64,000 nt of DNA, taken from assembly GCF_001877035.1 (NCBI RefSeq), contig NZ_CP015756.1:3401001-3465000 (forward strand), in the 5' to 3' direction. The stretch comes from Clostridium estertheticum subsp. estertheticum (GTDB lineage Bacteria; Bacillota; Clostridia; Clostridiales; Clostridiaceae). Made by a program: the position numbers and the translations under genes. Shown here one piece after another: positions 16,676 to 26,334 of this stretch. Within the stretch, counting starts at the first letter, position 1. Each line of letters starts with the position of its first letter. The notes beneath the pieces are model-generated. The model was not told the origin of the DNA. It ran no database searches and saw only the letters and a list, made by a program, of their open reading frames with translations.

Positions 16676-17543
16676 GGCTTTGGAAATTAATAATTTGAAC
16701 TCACAAATAGGAGATTTTTCTTTAAGTGGTATAAATTTTTCAATTGAAAAAGGAACTATTATGGGCTTTATAGGAAAAAATGGTTCAGGTAAAACAACGC
16801 TTATTAAAACAATACTTAATATGATTCCAAAAGCATCAGGAGAAGTGTTATTCAACGGTATTTCTATGTTTGGGAATGAAGAAACTGTCAAAGCAAAAAT
16901 AGGAGTTGTGTTTGATACTCTAATCTATCCCCTTAATCTCAAACCAACTAAAATCAAAAAAATGATATCACCCTTTTATAAAACTTTTGATTGCCTTATA
17001 TTTGACGAACTGATGGAACGGTTTGAGCTTGATCCAAATAAAAAGCTCTTAACATATTCAAAAGGTATGCAGATGAAATTCGGAATTGTAATGGCACTGT
17101 GCCATAGTCCAGATTTAATTATACTTGATGAACCCACAGCAGGGCTTGACCCAATCGCAAGAGCTGCTGTTATTGATCTACTATTAGATCTTATACAAAA
17201 TGATCAAAAGTCCATACTATTTTCAACACATATTACAAGCGATCTTGAAAAAATTGCTGATTATATAACAATGATTGATAATGGTAAAATTATTTTTTCT
17301 AAAGGCAAAGACGAAATGCTTGATACTTATCTCCTTGCACATATTGAGAGAGACACTATGACAGATGTTATTAAATCTGAACTTATAGGAATAAAGGAAA
17401 CGACTTTTGGATATGAGGGATTATGCACTAAAATTTTAAAACTTCAAGATTTAGCAGGTGTTAAAACTGTAAGGCCCACAATTGAGGACATTATGGTTTA
17501 CATGGGTACGATAAAACGAAGATTAAAGGAAAGAGGTGCTTAA
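16665..17543 (+). CDS. ABC transporter ATP-binding protein (YtrB/BcrA type)
   Basis: A 292-aa ATPase: Walker A GFIGKNGSGKTTLIK (about residue 38), a degenerate signature LTYSKGMQMKFGIVMAL, Walker B LIILDEPTAGLDPIA, and H-switch FSTHITSDLEKIAD. The ATG at 16665 has GGAGG 8 nt upstream, so the in-frame ATG at 16641 is rejected. The C-terminal extension of about 80 aa is common in this group. It works with the permease encoded next and is controlled by the upstream YtrA-type repressor; substrates of such systems are often cell-wall antibiotics or peptides (inference). Confidence 0.9.
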   Translation: MTNKALEINNLNSQIGDFSLSGINFSIEKGTIMGFIGKNGSGKTTLIKTILNMIPKASGEVLFNGISMFGNEETVKAKIGVVFDTLIYPLNLKPTKIKKMISPFYKTFDCLIFDELMERFELDPNKKLLTYSKGMQMKFGIVMALCHSPDLIILDEPTAGLDPIARAAVIDLLLDLIQNDQKSILFSTHITSDLEKIADYITMIDNGKIIFSKGKDEMLDTYLLAHIERDTMTDVIKSELIGIKETTFGYEGLCTKILKLQDLAGVKTVRPTIEDIMVYMGTIKRRLKERGA

Positions 17544-17544
17544 T

Positions 17545-18318
17545 ATGTTAAAAAAGCTAATTACTTTTCAGAAATTATTGATAAATTCAATGCCACCAAT
17601 TAATATTAACTCCAAAAATACATCTGAGAAAATGCGTTATGGTCTTGGTGCTTTTGCTATGTTTCTTATGAACATGTTGATATTTACAGGAAATACATCA
17701 TCTTCAAATGATGTTACCCCCATTCTTTTCCCTGTAATAAGTATATGGATGATTAACCGAATGCTTTACAGTGATCAAAGACTATTTGAAACTGTTCCTG
17801 TTAGTAGAAAATACACAGTGCTAAATGTATTCCTGCTGTCAATAATACTCATATTTATATTATATATTGCCGTCTCTATTGTTGGCTCAGCGTTTGTAGG
17901 TATTCTATTTGGATTTTTGTACCTTGTGTATCCCCAAGGATTTAGTCAATCACCCCCAGAACCTGCTGTCCATCAAATAATAAATACAACAAAAGGTAAT
18001 ATGTTAATGTTATACATATTAGTCATAGTTATTTTTGCTGGAGTTGCAATTACTTTTATAAAAAACAAAAAACTCAGGCTCACAAGCTTTGCAGGATTTG
18101 CTATTATTGGTTACGGACTTTTGTTTTTTCTAAAACTTACTATGCCTATATCACCGATCACTGGTAAAGTAGAGTTTCTTGAAAGTTTTTCTATCATGCC
18201 TCACGCAGGTACAATCTTGCTTTTCGTAGCTATTGCGACAATTATAATAAGCATTACTTCGGTTTTAATAGGCTATAAATTATATGTTGGTAAATCAAAC
18301 TCTAGCAAATGCTACTAA
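17545..18318 (+). CDS. ABC-2 type permease subunit
   Basis: A 257-aa membrane protein with about six hydrophobic segments (for example YGLGAFAMFLMNMLIF, VFLLSIILIFILYIAV, ILLFVAIATIIISITS). The ATG at 17545 has GAGG 8 nt upstream. It overlaps or abuts the ATPase gene stop (17543), typical of translational coupling. It probably forms the channel for the ATPase. No specific substrate motif. Confidence 0.85.
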   Translation: MLKKLITFQKLLINSMPPININSKNTSEKMRYGLGAFAMFLMNMLIFTGNTSSSNDVTPILFPVISIWMINRMLYSDQRLFETVPVSRKYTVLNVFLLSIILIFILYIAVSIVGSAFVGILFGFLYLVYPQGFSQSPPEPAVHQIINTTKGNMLMLYILVIVIFAGVAITFIKNKKLRLTSFAGFAIIGYGLLFFLKLTMPISPITGKVEFLESFSIMPHAGTILLFVAIATIIISITSVLIGYKLYVGKSNSSKCY

Positions 18319-18322
18319 TTAG

Positions 18323-18436
18323 TCACTCAGAAAAATAGTAATCATTTTCAAACACAAGTGTTTTTTCTTCTTCATTAAACAATGTACCTTGTTCTTCATA
18401 AATTAAAATGCTATACTTATGCTTGTGTTTACTCAT
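18323..18436 (-). CDS. Possible 37-aa small protein
   Basis: A reverse-strand frame from ATG 18436 to TGA 18323 reads MSKHKHKYSILIYEEQGTLF then NEEEKTLVFENDYYFSE. The composition is protein-like and the segment has no other feature, but no ribosome-binding site is visible before the ATG. It may be a genuine micro-protein or a remnant. Confidence 0.3.
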   Translation of the reverse strand: MSKHKHKYSILIYEEQGTLFNEEEKTLVFENDYYFSE

Positions 18437-18475
18437 AGATAAATATAAAATTTAATTAAACTGGAGAGATGAAAA

Positions 18476-19732
18476 TTGAAAAGAAGAAACCGACTTTTAT
18501 TATTCACACTGCTCTTTACTTTAGTCTTTTCTACAACAGTTTTTGCCGCTACTAACCCACCAGAATTAGATGGTAAAGCTGCAATCTCTGTAGATATGGA
18601 CACTAATGAAATTATTTACGCAAAAAACATTGATAATAAGATGTACCCTGCCAGCATAACAAAACTTATTACAGCTTTGCTACTTGCTGAAAATAAGACT
18701 GCAACGGACAACTTAAAATACACTAAGAATGCAAAGGCGCAACCACCATACTCTTATAACCTAAATATTCATCCCATAGCTATTGGAGATACAATGTCCG
18801 CTGACAATGTAATGGATGGACTTCTTCTTTATTCTGGAAATGATATTGCTTATATGATTGCAGACAACGTTGGTGGAAATCCAGTTAATTTTGCTAAAAT
18901 GATGAATGATAAAGCCACGAAACTAGGAATGACAGCTTCTCATTTTATCACCCCGAATGGTTTAGATGATGCAAATGATAAGCATTTTACAACGCCTTAC
19001 GACTTAACTCTCGCTGGAAGAGCCTCTTATAAAAATGATTGGGTAAAGAAATCTATGGGTAAAAAAACAAGTGTAATTAAATCTGCTAATGGTCCTGTTG
19101 CTACTGTTACTAACAGAAATAAACTGCTTGGCATAGATGGTAACGTAGGTGGTAAAACTGGATATACAATAAAGGCTGGAAGATGCCTAATTTCTATATA
19201 TGAACGTAATGGTCGCCATATTTTGGGTGTCGTTATGAATTCTACATATAACCTACCAAAAGATACAATAGTTTTTGATGACATGACCAAACTTATTAAT
19301 TATAGTTATGCTGCTAAAAAAGAAGTAACTACAAAAAAAGATACTGTTATTAAAACAATAATATCTGTACCCTATAAAGTTATTCCATTTATAGGACCAA
19401 CAAAAACAATTAATATACCACTAGACTCAAAAGAAGATGTGACTTTTTATAAAAATGATGTCAAACGAGAAACTACCATTAAAGTCGATCCTATAAAGCC
19501 ATGGAAACTTAATAAAAAAACCTCTATTGGAACTTTAGTTGTTAAACAAAAGGATTATGTAAAAACTTATAAATTATATCCAATGGTTTCAAAAGCTACT
19601 ATACTCAAAAATAATATAATTATCTATGCTGCAATTGTGATTGTACTAATTGCTATTATAGTATTAGTTTTCCTATTGATATCTTCTATTCGTAGACGCA
19701 AAAATCGCAGTGGTAGAAGAATAAGATACTAG
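18476..19732 (+). CDS. D-alanyl-D-alanine carboxypeptidase (S11, PBP5/DacF type)
   Basis: A 418-aa penicillin-binding protein that trims the fifth D-Ala from peptidoglycan stem peptides outside the membrane. Signal peptide MKRRNRLLLFTLLFTLVFST ... VFA, active-site PASITKLITALL (SxxK), YSGNDIAY (SxN) and VGGKTGYT (KTG) are all present. The C-terminus is a transmembrane helix (IIYAAIVIVLIAIIVLVFLL) followed by RRRKNRSGRR, unlike the amphipathic anchor of classical PBP5. The start is TTG, with GGAGAG about 10 nt upstream; an overlapping ATG is out of frame. Paralogue identity (DacA, DacB or DacF) is undecided. Confidence 0.9.
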   Translation: MKRRNRLLLFTLLFTLVFSTTVFAATNPPELDGKAAISVDMDTNEIIYAKNIDNKMYPASITKLITALLLAENKTATDNLKYTKNAKAQPPYSYNLNIHPIAIGDTMSADNVMDGLLLYSGNDIAYMIADNVGGNPVNFAKMMNDKATKLGMTASHFITPNGLDDANDKHFTTPYDLTLAGRASYKNDWVKKSMGKKTSVIKSANGPVATVTNRNKLLGIDGNVGGKTGYTIKAGRCLISIYERNGRHILGVVMNSTYNLPKDTIVFDDMTKLINYSYAAKKEVTTKKDTVIKTIISVPYKVIPFIGPTKTINIPLDSKEDVTFYKNDVKRETTIKVDPIKPWKLNKKTSIGTLVVKQKDYVKTYKLYPMVSKATILKNNIIIYAAIVIVLIAIIVLVFLLISSIRRRKNRSGRRIRY

Positions 19733-19741
19733 TACATTTAT

Positions 19742-19785
19742 AAAAGGGATTATGTTAACTTTTTAGTTAATATAATCCCTTTTTA
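19742..19785. terminator. Bidirectional terminator
   Basis: AAAAGGGATTATGTTAAC pairs with GTTAATATAATCCCTTTTT between convergent genes. Confidence 0.85.
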
Positions 19786-19792
19786 AATATAG

Positions 19793-20701
19793 TTATAAAT
19801 TTTCATATACCTTCTTCCGTTTTCTAAAATTTAACCTACCGTCTAAACTAACTAAAGTTACTCCTACTATTATAACTACACACCCTAATACCTGCCAAAT
19901 CGTAATGGTTTCATTTAGTATAACTGCTGCTGCAATCAGACTCATAATAGGCTGTAAATTTATATAGGTAGTTATAATTGTTGCTCCAAGTTCCTTAAGG
20001 CAATGTACATATACTACATATCCGACACATGAGCAAAAAATTGATAGAAAAATTAAATTTAATATAACCTTTGCAGAAGGAATTTGCAAATTACTAAACA
20101 ATAGTGAGGGACTAAGAAATAATGATCCCCACATGATCTCATAAGTAGTTATAGTTATTACTTTATAATTTCCTTTGAAGCTACTACAAACCATGTTATA
20201 AATTACCCAAGAAAACACTGCCCCAAGCGCCATAAGATCTCCTATATTTCCTTTTGATAAAAAACTTACTCTTTCTTTAGATGCAATTATTATAATAATT
20301 CCAACTAAACTTAAGGTAGCGCCAGATATTTTTCCATAAGTTAATTTTTCTTTAAAAATTATTTTTTGGGAAAATATAGTAAATACAGGTATTGATGCAA
20401 TTAAAATTGCGACATTTGATGCGGATGTAAATGCTACAGCATAATTCTCAAAGATGAAATATATTGCTACTCCAAAAAGCCCACCTAAAGCAAATTTAGA
20501 TTTGTCTCTTTTTAAAACTTTTTCCTCAGGAAATTTTACTTTTAATATTATAAATAAAATTATAGCGGCTAGTACAAACCTATAAAAGGCTGATAATACT
20601 GGACTTACCTCTTCTGATACGACCTTTATGCTTAAATAAGATAAACTCCATATAAACATTAATATAATTGCCATTATATGCGGTGCCACTTTATTTTTCA
20701 A
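19793..20701 (-). CDS. EamA/DMT-family transporter
   Basis: About 302 aa, with ten hydrophobic helices arranged as two EamA repeats (first with IMAIILMFIWSLSYLSIKVV, second starting near LMALGAVFSWVIYNMV). Members export amino acids, metabolites or drugs; the substrate is unknown. TTG 20701 is preferred as start, with a GGGGG site 9 nt upstream and the normal family length; an ATG further upstream (20767) would add 22 non-conserved residues. A basic C-terminal tail follows the last helix. Confidence 0.85.
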   Translation of the reverse strand: MKNKVAPHIMAIILMFIWSLSYLSIKVVSEEVSPVLSAFYRFVLAAIILFIILKVKFPEEKVLKRDKSKFALGGLFGVAIYFIFENYAVAFTSASNVAILIASIPVFTIFSQKIIFKEKLTYGKISGATLSLVGIIIIIASKERVSFLSKGNIGDLMALGAVFSWVIYNMVCSSFKGNYKVITITTYEIMWGSLFLSPSLLFSNLQIPSAKVILNLIFLSIFCSCVGYVVYVHCLKELGATIITTYINLQPIMSLIAAAVILNETITIWQVLGCVVIIVGVTLVSLDGRLNFRKRKKVYENL

Positions 20702-20898
20702 TATATCATTCCCCCTTACTTCTCCTTTATTTTTATCAATGCTATAATTATATAGCAAAACTTTCAAAAATTAAACTCAATTTTGTCATAGTTATACATT
20801 TATTTTAGTCTCTTATAATAGTAGGTTTTCTAATATTATAACCTTAGTACTTACACCCTTTAATTAACATTCTAAAATAGTGTTTTGCAATTTCAGCA

Positions 20899-20927
20899 TT
20901 GTCAATATATCACTTTTATAGTATTAT
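20899..20927 (+). promoter_or_regulatory. Promoter upstream of the HPrK-like gene
   Basis: TTGTCA (20899-20904), 17-bp spacer, TATTAT (20922-20927). The remaining spacer between 20702 and 21026 is AT-rich with no other clear feature. Confidence 0.55.
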
Positions 20928-21026
20928 AATATTGTATTCTAATATATATCGATGTTTATGATAATTTTCATCAATATATATTTCAATTATCAAAATAATT
21001 ACGTAATCATACGTGGAGGTGTCAAC

Positions 21027-22769
21027 TTGAGAAAAGAATTTTCCCTAAGTAATGATAAAGTAATGATAAATTTTACTGCAAAATATTGTAATACTCCTGT
21101 TAAATTATTAGAAAGTGTTGGATTCAGAAGAGTTTTTAACGCTTATCTCAAGAAAATCAAAAAGAAGAAATCAAATATATACAAATATTTGATAGAAAAC
21201 ACACACACAGAAACTGAGGATTTAGATATTTTAATAATACATTTGTTTAAACTCCTATCAGTACTAAATGCAAATGAAATTGTAGATTTAAATACTAAAT
21301 ATAGTTCTCTTATAAACAATAAAAGTACTTTTATAGATTTCGTAGAAGACTTCTACAGTTTTTGGAGAAAACTTGAAAGATATACTGTAATTCACAACAA
21401 TAAAATAAATGAAGGTATAGAAAAAACAAGTTTTGTTGAAGCTAACAATGGTTTTTCAATGCTTATACTTGATTTATATAGAAAAATCGAAGAAAATGTT
21501 GTTGGTTATAAACCTAAAGTTTACAGACAATTACCAGCAGGTGGTAATGCTGGTTTAATTGTTAATACTATAAATTGGCCAATGCCTTTAGGATATGAAC
21601 AATTGAAAAACATTCCATTTATTGATGCAATAATTCTAGATTTACCTTATATAAGTTACCCTAAAAAGAATACACGTGATGGGATTTTTGACGAATGTTT
21701 TGAAAACCCATTAAAAAATTGTACTATAACCCCAGACCATTGGTTTTGTTATCCAGCTAAGGTAGGTACACTCCTTGCATTCATTTATGTTCATAGAGAT
21801 TTTATGGCTCATGCAATAACCCTTTGTAACTTATTCGAAATGGCAAAAGAAAAAGAGTACAGAGATATTAAACCAGATATAGTTTTTGTTTTCGGTGCCA
21901 AAGATCCTGCCCTTGATGTCAAAACAGTATTTTATGACGATAAGGAAAATGATATTATGCTTGGATATATAAATTATGGTGACGAAATAGATTACTTTGG
22001 ATATGTAAAAAAGATGGCATTAACACTTCATAATTTAATAATGATTAAGCGAGGTTCACTACCAATTCATGGTGCGATGGTACACATTATTATGAATAAT
22101 GGTAACAGTGCTAATGTTGTTATTATGGGTGATAGCGGTGCTGGTAAATCTGAAAGTTTAGAAGCTTTTAGAAGTTTAAGTGAAGATTATATAAGCGATA
22201 TGACCATAGTATTTGATGATATGGGTTACTTAACTTTAAAAGAAGATTCAAAACCACTAGCCTTTGGAACTGAAATAGGAGCATTCGTAAGACTTGATGA
22301 TCTAGATGCAGGTTATGCTTTTAAAGAAATAGATAGAAGCATATTTATGAATCCTGATAAGATTAACGCAAGACTTGTTATGCCAGTAGCAAGCTATAAA
22401 GATATTATTAAGGGTTACCCTATAGATTTATTCCTTTATGCAAATAATTATGAAGAAGTAAAAAATGGTATGGAAGAAATTAGTTTCTTTACAAATACAA
22501 AAGATGCAATTGATGTTTGTAAAAGAGGCGCTAGAATGGCAAAAGGTACTACAACCGAATTAGGTCTTGTAACATCTTATTTTGCAAATCCATTTGGACC
22601 TGTACAAAAACAAGAGCTAGTAAATGTTCTTATTGATAAATATTTTGAGGACCTTTTCAAAACAGGAGTAAAAGTTGGACAAATTAGAACATCCCTTGGA
22701 GTTAAAGGACAAGAAAAAGATGGTCCTAAAAAGGCTGCTAAGAAATTATTTGAATTAATTATAAAATAA
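21027..22769 (+). CDS. HPr kinase/PEP-carboxykinase-fold P-loop protein of unknown substrate
   Basis: About 580 aa, starting at TTG 21027 with GGAGGTG 7 nt upstream; an ATG further upstream would add 25 unlikely residues. The centre has VVIMGDSGAGKSESLEAF, which matches the HPr kinase-type P-loop (GDSGxGKSE) more closely than that of PEP carboxykinase, followed by ISDMTIVFDDMGYL as a likely metal-binding acidic motif. The N-terminal 350 residues contain YRQLPAGGNAGLIVN and INWPMPLGYEQLKNIPF but no recognised domain. It is probably a small-molecule or protein kinase. A terminator follows. Confidence 0.65.
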   Translation: MRKEFSLSNDKVMINFTAKYCNTPVKLLESVGFRRVFNAYLKKIKKKKSNIYKYLIENTHTETEDLDILIIHLFKLLSVLNANEIVDLNTKYSSLINNKSTFIDFVEDFYSFWRKLERYTVIHNNKINEGIEKTSFVEANNGFSMLILDLYRKIEENVVGYKPKVYRQLPAGGNAGLIVNTINWPMPLGYEQLKNIPFIDAIILDLPYISYPKKNTRDGIFDECFENPLKNCTITPDHWFCYPAKVGTLLAFIYVHRDFMAHAITLCNLFEMAKEKEYRDIKPDIVFVFGAKDPALDVKTVFYDDKENDIMLGYINYGDEIDYFGYVKKMALTLHNLIMIKRGSLPIHGAMVHIIMNNGNSANVVIMGDSGAGKSESLEAFRSLSEDYISDMTIVFDDMGYLTLKEDSKPLAFGTEIGAFVRLDDLDAGYAFKEIDRSIFMNPDKINARLVMPVASYKDIIKGYPIDLFLYANNYEEVKNGMEEISFFTNTKDAIDVCKRGARMAKGTTTELGLVTSYFANPFGPVQKQELVNVLIDKYFEDLFKTGVKVGQIRTSLGVKGQEKDGPKKAAKKLFELIIK

Positions 22770-22779
22770 ATAATATGTG

Positions 22780-22821
22780 AAAAGGCCACTGAAATTTATG
22801 TGAATATTTCAGTGACCTTTT
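22780..22821. terminator. Terminator between the HPrK-like gene and radA
   Basis: AAAAGGCCACTGAAAT pairs with ATTTCAGTGACCTTTT between convergent genes. Confidence 0.85.
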
Positions 22822-22826
22822 CGTTA

Positions 22827-24209
22827 TTATTTGAATTCTTTTGTTATAACATCTGTTAGTTTTTTACATGGTATAATCTTTAAGTTCTTAAATTTAACCC
22901 CCGCTTTTAAACAATTCTGAGGTATGTATGCCTTTTTAAATCCCATTCTGTCTACTTCTTTTAATCTTTGTTCTAGAGATGGGACTTTTTTTAATTCACC
23001 GGTTAAACCGAGTTCTCCAATAAATACTGTATCTGTAGCTATTCCGTGGTTTAGCGATGAGGATGCTATGCTCATAACTACAGCAAGATTGACCGATGTT
23101 TCAGTTAGTTTAAGACCGCCTGTTGCTTTTATAATAACGTTCTTATCATAAAGCCCTATTCCTCCCCTTTCTTCAAGAATAGAAATAAGGGTTCCCAGTT
23201 GTTCCTTCCTTGCAAAACACTCACTTAGCCTGCTTGGGTAAGGAGTAAAAGATTTAGATACAAGGCTTTCTATTTCTATAACAATGGGTCTTGTTCCATC
23301 CTTTATAACCGCTAAAGCACTTCCTGGAACTAACTCATCTCTTTTGGTCATAAAAAACTCAGAAGGGTCAGTAATCTCTTCCATTCCTACGTCCGAAAGC
23401 CTAAACATGCCACTTTCTTCCGTATTTCCAAAACGATTTTTCTTACTTACCAAGTGTTTTAGTTCTTCTCCATCTTCTCCTTCAAGATATAATACAGTGT
23501 CTACTAAATGCTCAAGTATTCGTGGTCCTGCCATCTCATCGGCCTTTGTCATTTGGCCAACCAAAAAAACAGCTCTTGGTCTATCAGGATTTTTAGCTAT
23601 ATTCTTTAAAGCTGTTGCGCATTCAATTACTTGAGTAGGTGAACCTGCCCTAGAACTTGAATATTCGTCCAAAGTAAATGTTTGAATACTATCAAGTATT
23701 ATTAAATCTGCATCGACTGTTTCTATATGTTGTATTATTTCATCTAACTTTGTATCCGAAACAACCCAAAAGTTATCGGCTATTTCTTTTACTGTTCGGT
23801 CAGCTCTATTTTTAATTTGACTTTTACTTTCCTCTCCAGATGCATATAAAATTTTATATTCTTTCAATGAAAGTGAATTTGCGAGTTGCAGCAAAAGTGT
23901 AGACTTTCCAGCCCCTGGTGGAGCCGATATAATAGTAACACTATCTCTAACTATTCCTCCACCCATAACTCTATCAAACTCTGAGACTCCAGTAATTATT
24001 CTATCACTGTTAGATTGAAGAACTGCCTTTAGTTTTGTAGGTTTAGTTGCAGCTACCAAACTATTTAAAGTATTTTGTTTAGCAGAAGTCGCCTTAACAA
24101 GTTTCTCTTCATATGAATTCCAGGCACCACAATCACTACATTTACCCATCCATTTTGGAGCATGTGACCCACACTCTTTACAAACATAGATTATTTTATC
24201 TTTTGCCAA
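22827..24209 (-). CDS. radA: DNA repair protein RadA (Sms)
   Basis: A 460-aa RecA-like branch-migration ATPase. It has an N-terminal C4 zinc finger (VCKECGSHAPKWMGKCSDCGAW), Walker A SAPPGAGKSTLLLQLA, the RadA-specific KNRFG motif (VSKKNRFGNTEESGMF) and a Lon-protease-like C-terminal domain (GGLKLTETSVNLAVVMSIAS). The start is TTG. In many Firmicutes radA neighbours disA or clpC; that is not so here. It may share a transcript with topB, whose stop lies just upstream. Confidence 0.97.
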   Translation of the reverse strand: MAKDKIIYVCKECGSHAPKWMGKCSDCGAWNSYEEKLVKATSAKQNTLNSLVAATKPTKLKAVLQSNSDRIITGVSEFDRVMGGGIVRDSVTIISAPPGAGKSTLLLQLANSLSLKEYKILYASGEESKSQIKNRADRTVKEIADNFWVVSDTKLDEIIQHIETVDADLIILDSIQTFTLDEYSSSRAGSPTQVIECATALKNIAKNPDRPRAVFLVGQMTKADEMAGPRILEHLVDTVLYLEGEDGEELKHLVSKKNRFGNTEESGMFRLSDVGMEEITDPSEFFMTKRDELVPGSALAVIKDGTRPIVIEIESLVSKSFTPYPSRLSECFARKEQLGTLISILEERGGIGLYDKNVIIKATGGLKLTETSVNLAVVMSIASSSLNHGIATDTVFIGELGLTGELKKVPSLEQRLKEVDRMGFKKAYIPQNCLKAGVKFKNLKIIPCKKLTDVITKEFK

Positions 24210-24237
24210 TTAGAGCCATCTCCCTTTAATTGTCATA

Positions 24238-26232
24238 TTAGTAAAATTCACTTGCCATATCAAATTTGCTCTTAAGCCTCAATCCATTATTTAGTTGAAG
24301 TACTCTATCAGTATTTTTAACTATATAATTTTCAAGTTTATCCATGTATATATCACCCGGTATTTCACTTTGAGTAACCATTGTTAATCCTTTTTCCCAA
24401 CTAGCCGTTAATTCTGGATTTAAAAGAGTAGGGATAGAATTTTTAACTACATCGAAGATAATTTCTCCAAGTAGTGTAGGCATAACCACTTGAGTTTTAT
24501 TATTAGATTTAATATATTCTATTTTTTCAAGCTTTGTTAAAATTCCTGAGCGCGTGGCACTTGTACCAATACCAGAGCCTTTTATATGCTCTCTTAGCTC
24601 TTCATCTTCAATAAGTTTACCTGCATTTTCCATGGCTATAATTATCGAACCTGTAGTAAACCTTTTAGGAGGTGAAGTCTTACCTTCTTTAACTACTAAT
24701 TCCTTAAGTGTCACCGTCTGTCCTTTTTTTAGCAGACTTAAAAATTTCATATTTGTACTTTCTCTATCATTGCTTTCATTATCAGGTTTTAAAACTTCTA
24801 AGTAACCAAGTTCGACACAAACCTTATCTGACGTAAAAAATCTTTCCTTATTTATCTTTGTTATAACAGAAACTTTGTTGTACACAGCCGGTGGATAAAA
24901 TATTGCGAGAAACCGTCTTAGCACTAAATTATACACTTTCTTTTCCATTTCTTTTAATGATGAATAATTTTGAAGTCCTTCACCTGTTGGAATAATAGCA
25001 TAATGATCTGTTACCTTGCTATCATCAACATACTTTGTTTTAGCAATACCACTATACCATTTTTTTTCTATAATATTCTTAGCTATATTATTAATCTCTG
25101 TATTTCCATTTAATTTCATTAATTTTTTTATATTTTGATCTATTTCTTTAGATATCGCTGTAGACAATACCCTAGCATCCGTTCTTGGATATGTAAGCAT
25201 TTTTTTCTCATATAAAGCTTGAATTAGGCTAAGAGTTTGCTCTGGATTTATTTTAAATTTCTTAGAACATTCATTTTGCATTTCTGCTAAATTAAAAAGT
25301 AATGGTGCATTTTTATTTTCTTTTTTCTTAGAAATATTTTCAACCAAAACATTATTATCAATACTAGAATCTCTTAGCTCTCCTATTAAGTTTTCGGCAT
25401 CTTCCTGGGTCTTAAATCCACCCTCGTTATATAGAATAGGTGATTCAAAATACTTTGAACCCTCTACAGCCTTCCATTCTCCATCATAATTACAGTCCTC
25501 GCTTACATTAAAGCTTCCAATAATTCTATAAAAAGGAGTAACTGTAAACTCTCGAACTTCTCTTTCCCTTTGGACAACCATCCCAAGAACACAGGACATT
25601 ACTCGTCCAACAGCGATAACTATATAACTTTTTCCAAGATAAGTGCTTACAGTCTTTCCATAGACTAAACTTAGAAGTCTTGAGAAATTAATTCCCATTA
25701 AATAATCCTCTTTTGCTCTTAAATAAGCCGCTTCTGATAAATTATCATATGCGCTTAAATCCTTAGCTTCTTTAACACCTCGAATAATCTCCGCTTCTGT
25801 TTGTGAATCTATCCACACTCTTCGTTTTTGCTTATCAGGACACCCAGCCATTTCATCTACCAATCTGTAAATGTACTCGCCTTCTCTTCCTGAATCTGTA
25901 CAAACATATATTCTATCAATATCTTCGCGAAGTAATTGACTTTTGACTATATTAAATTGTTTTTTAACTCCTTCTATAACTTCATATTTATATGATTTAG
26001 GCAAAAATGGCAACGTATTTAAAGACCATTTTTTAAGTTTTATATCATATTTTTCAGGATAACTCATTGTAACAAGATGTCCCACACACCATGTTACTAC
26101 AGCTTTGTCAGACTCTATAAATCCATCTGACTTTCTACCATTTATTTTTAATGCTTTGGCAAACTCCGCAGCAACACTTGGTTTTTCTGTAATAAATAAC
26201 GCCTTACTAATAACTACCACTTCACTTTCCAT
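24238..26232 (-). CDS. topB: DNA topoisomerase III-type (type IA) enzyme
   Basis: A 664-aa type IA topoisomerase. The Toprim region includes FITEKPSVAAEFAKAL and YVCTDSGREGEYIYR (acidic metal ligands; the more usual form is TDPDREGE). The active-site Tyr is in MLTYPRTDARVLS near residue 345. GSGIGTSATRSGIL and YIKSNNKTQVVMPTLLGE follow. There is no C-terminal zinc-finger domain, consistent with TopB rather than TopA. The first residues (MESEVVVIS) may be leader, since no clear ribosome-binding site precedes that ATG. Confidence 0.9.
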   Translation of the reverse strand: MESEVVVISKALFITEKPSVAAEFAKALKINGRKSDGFIESDKAVVTWCVGHLVTMSYPEKYDIKLKKWSLNTLPFLPKSYKYEVIEGVKKQFNIVKSQLLREDIDRIYVCTDSGREGEYIYRLVDEMAGCPDKQKRRVWIDSQTEAEIIRGVKEAKDLSAYDNLSEAAYLRAKEDYLMGINFSRLLSLVYGKTVSTYLGKSYIVIAVGRVMSCVLGMVVQREREVREFTVTPFYRIIGSFNVSEDCNYDGEWKAVEGSKYFESPILYNEGGFKTQEDAENLIGELRDSSIDNNVLVENISKKKENKNAPLLFNLAEMQNECSKKFKINPEQTLSLIQALYEKKMLTYPRTDARVLSTAISKEIDQNIKKLMKLNGNTEINNIAKNIIEKKWYSGIAKTKYVDDSKVTDHYAIIPTGEGLQNYSSLKEMEKKVYNLVLRRFLAIFYPPAVYNKVSVITKINKERFFTSDKVCVELGYLEVLKPDNESNDRESTNMKFLSLLKKGQTVTLKELVVKEGKTSPPKRFTTGSIIIAMENAGKLIEDEELREHIKGSGIGTSATRSGILTKLEKIEYIKSNNKTQVVMPTLLGEIIFDVVKNSIPTLLNPELTASWEKGLTMVTQSEIPGDIYMDKLENYIVKNTDRVLQLNNGLRLKSKFDMASEFY

Positions 26233-26334
26233 TTAATTGCAATAATAACCCTGTTATAAATGCCTCTAATAATTGCTTTTAGCAATCTATTATACCATTT
26301 CTATGCCCCTATCTCAAAGAAATTTAAATCTACC

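Noticed and set aside
22577-22789. Minus-strand frame at the end of the HPrK-like gene
   Set aside because: Shadow of the conserved plus-strand gene, with no start signals.
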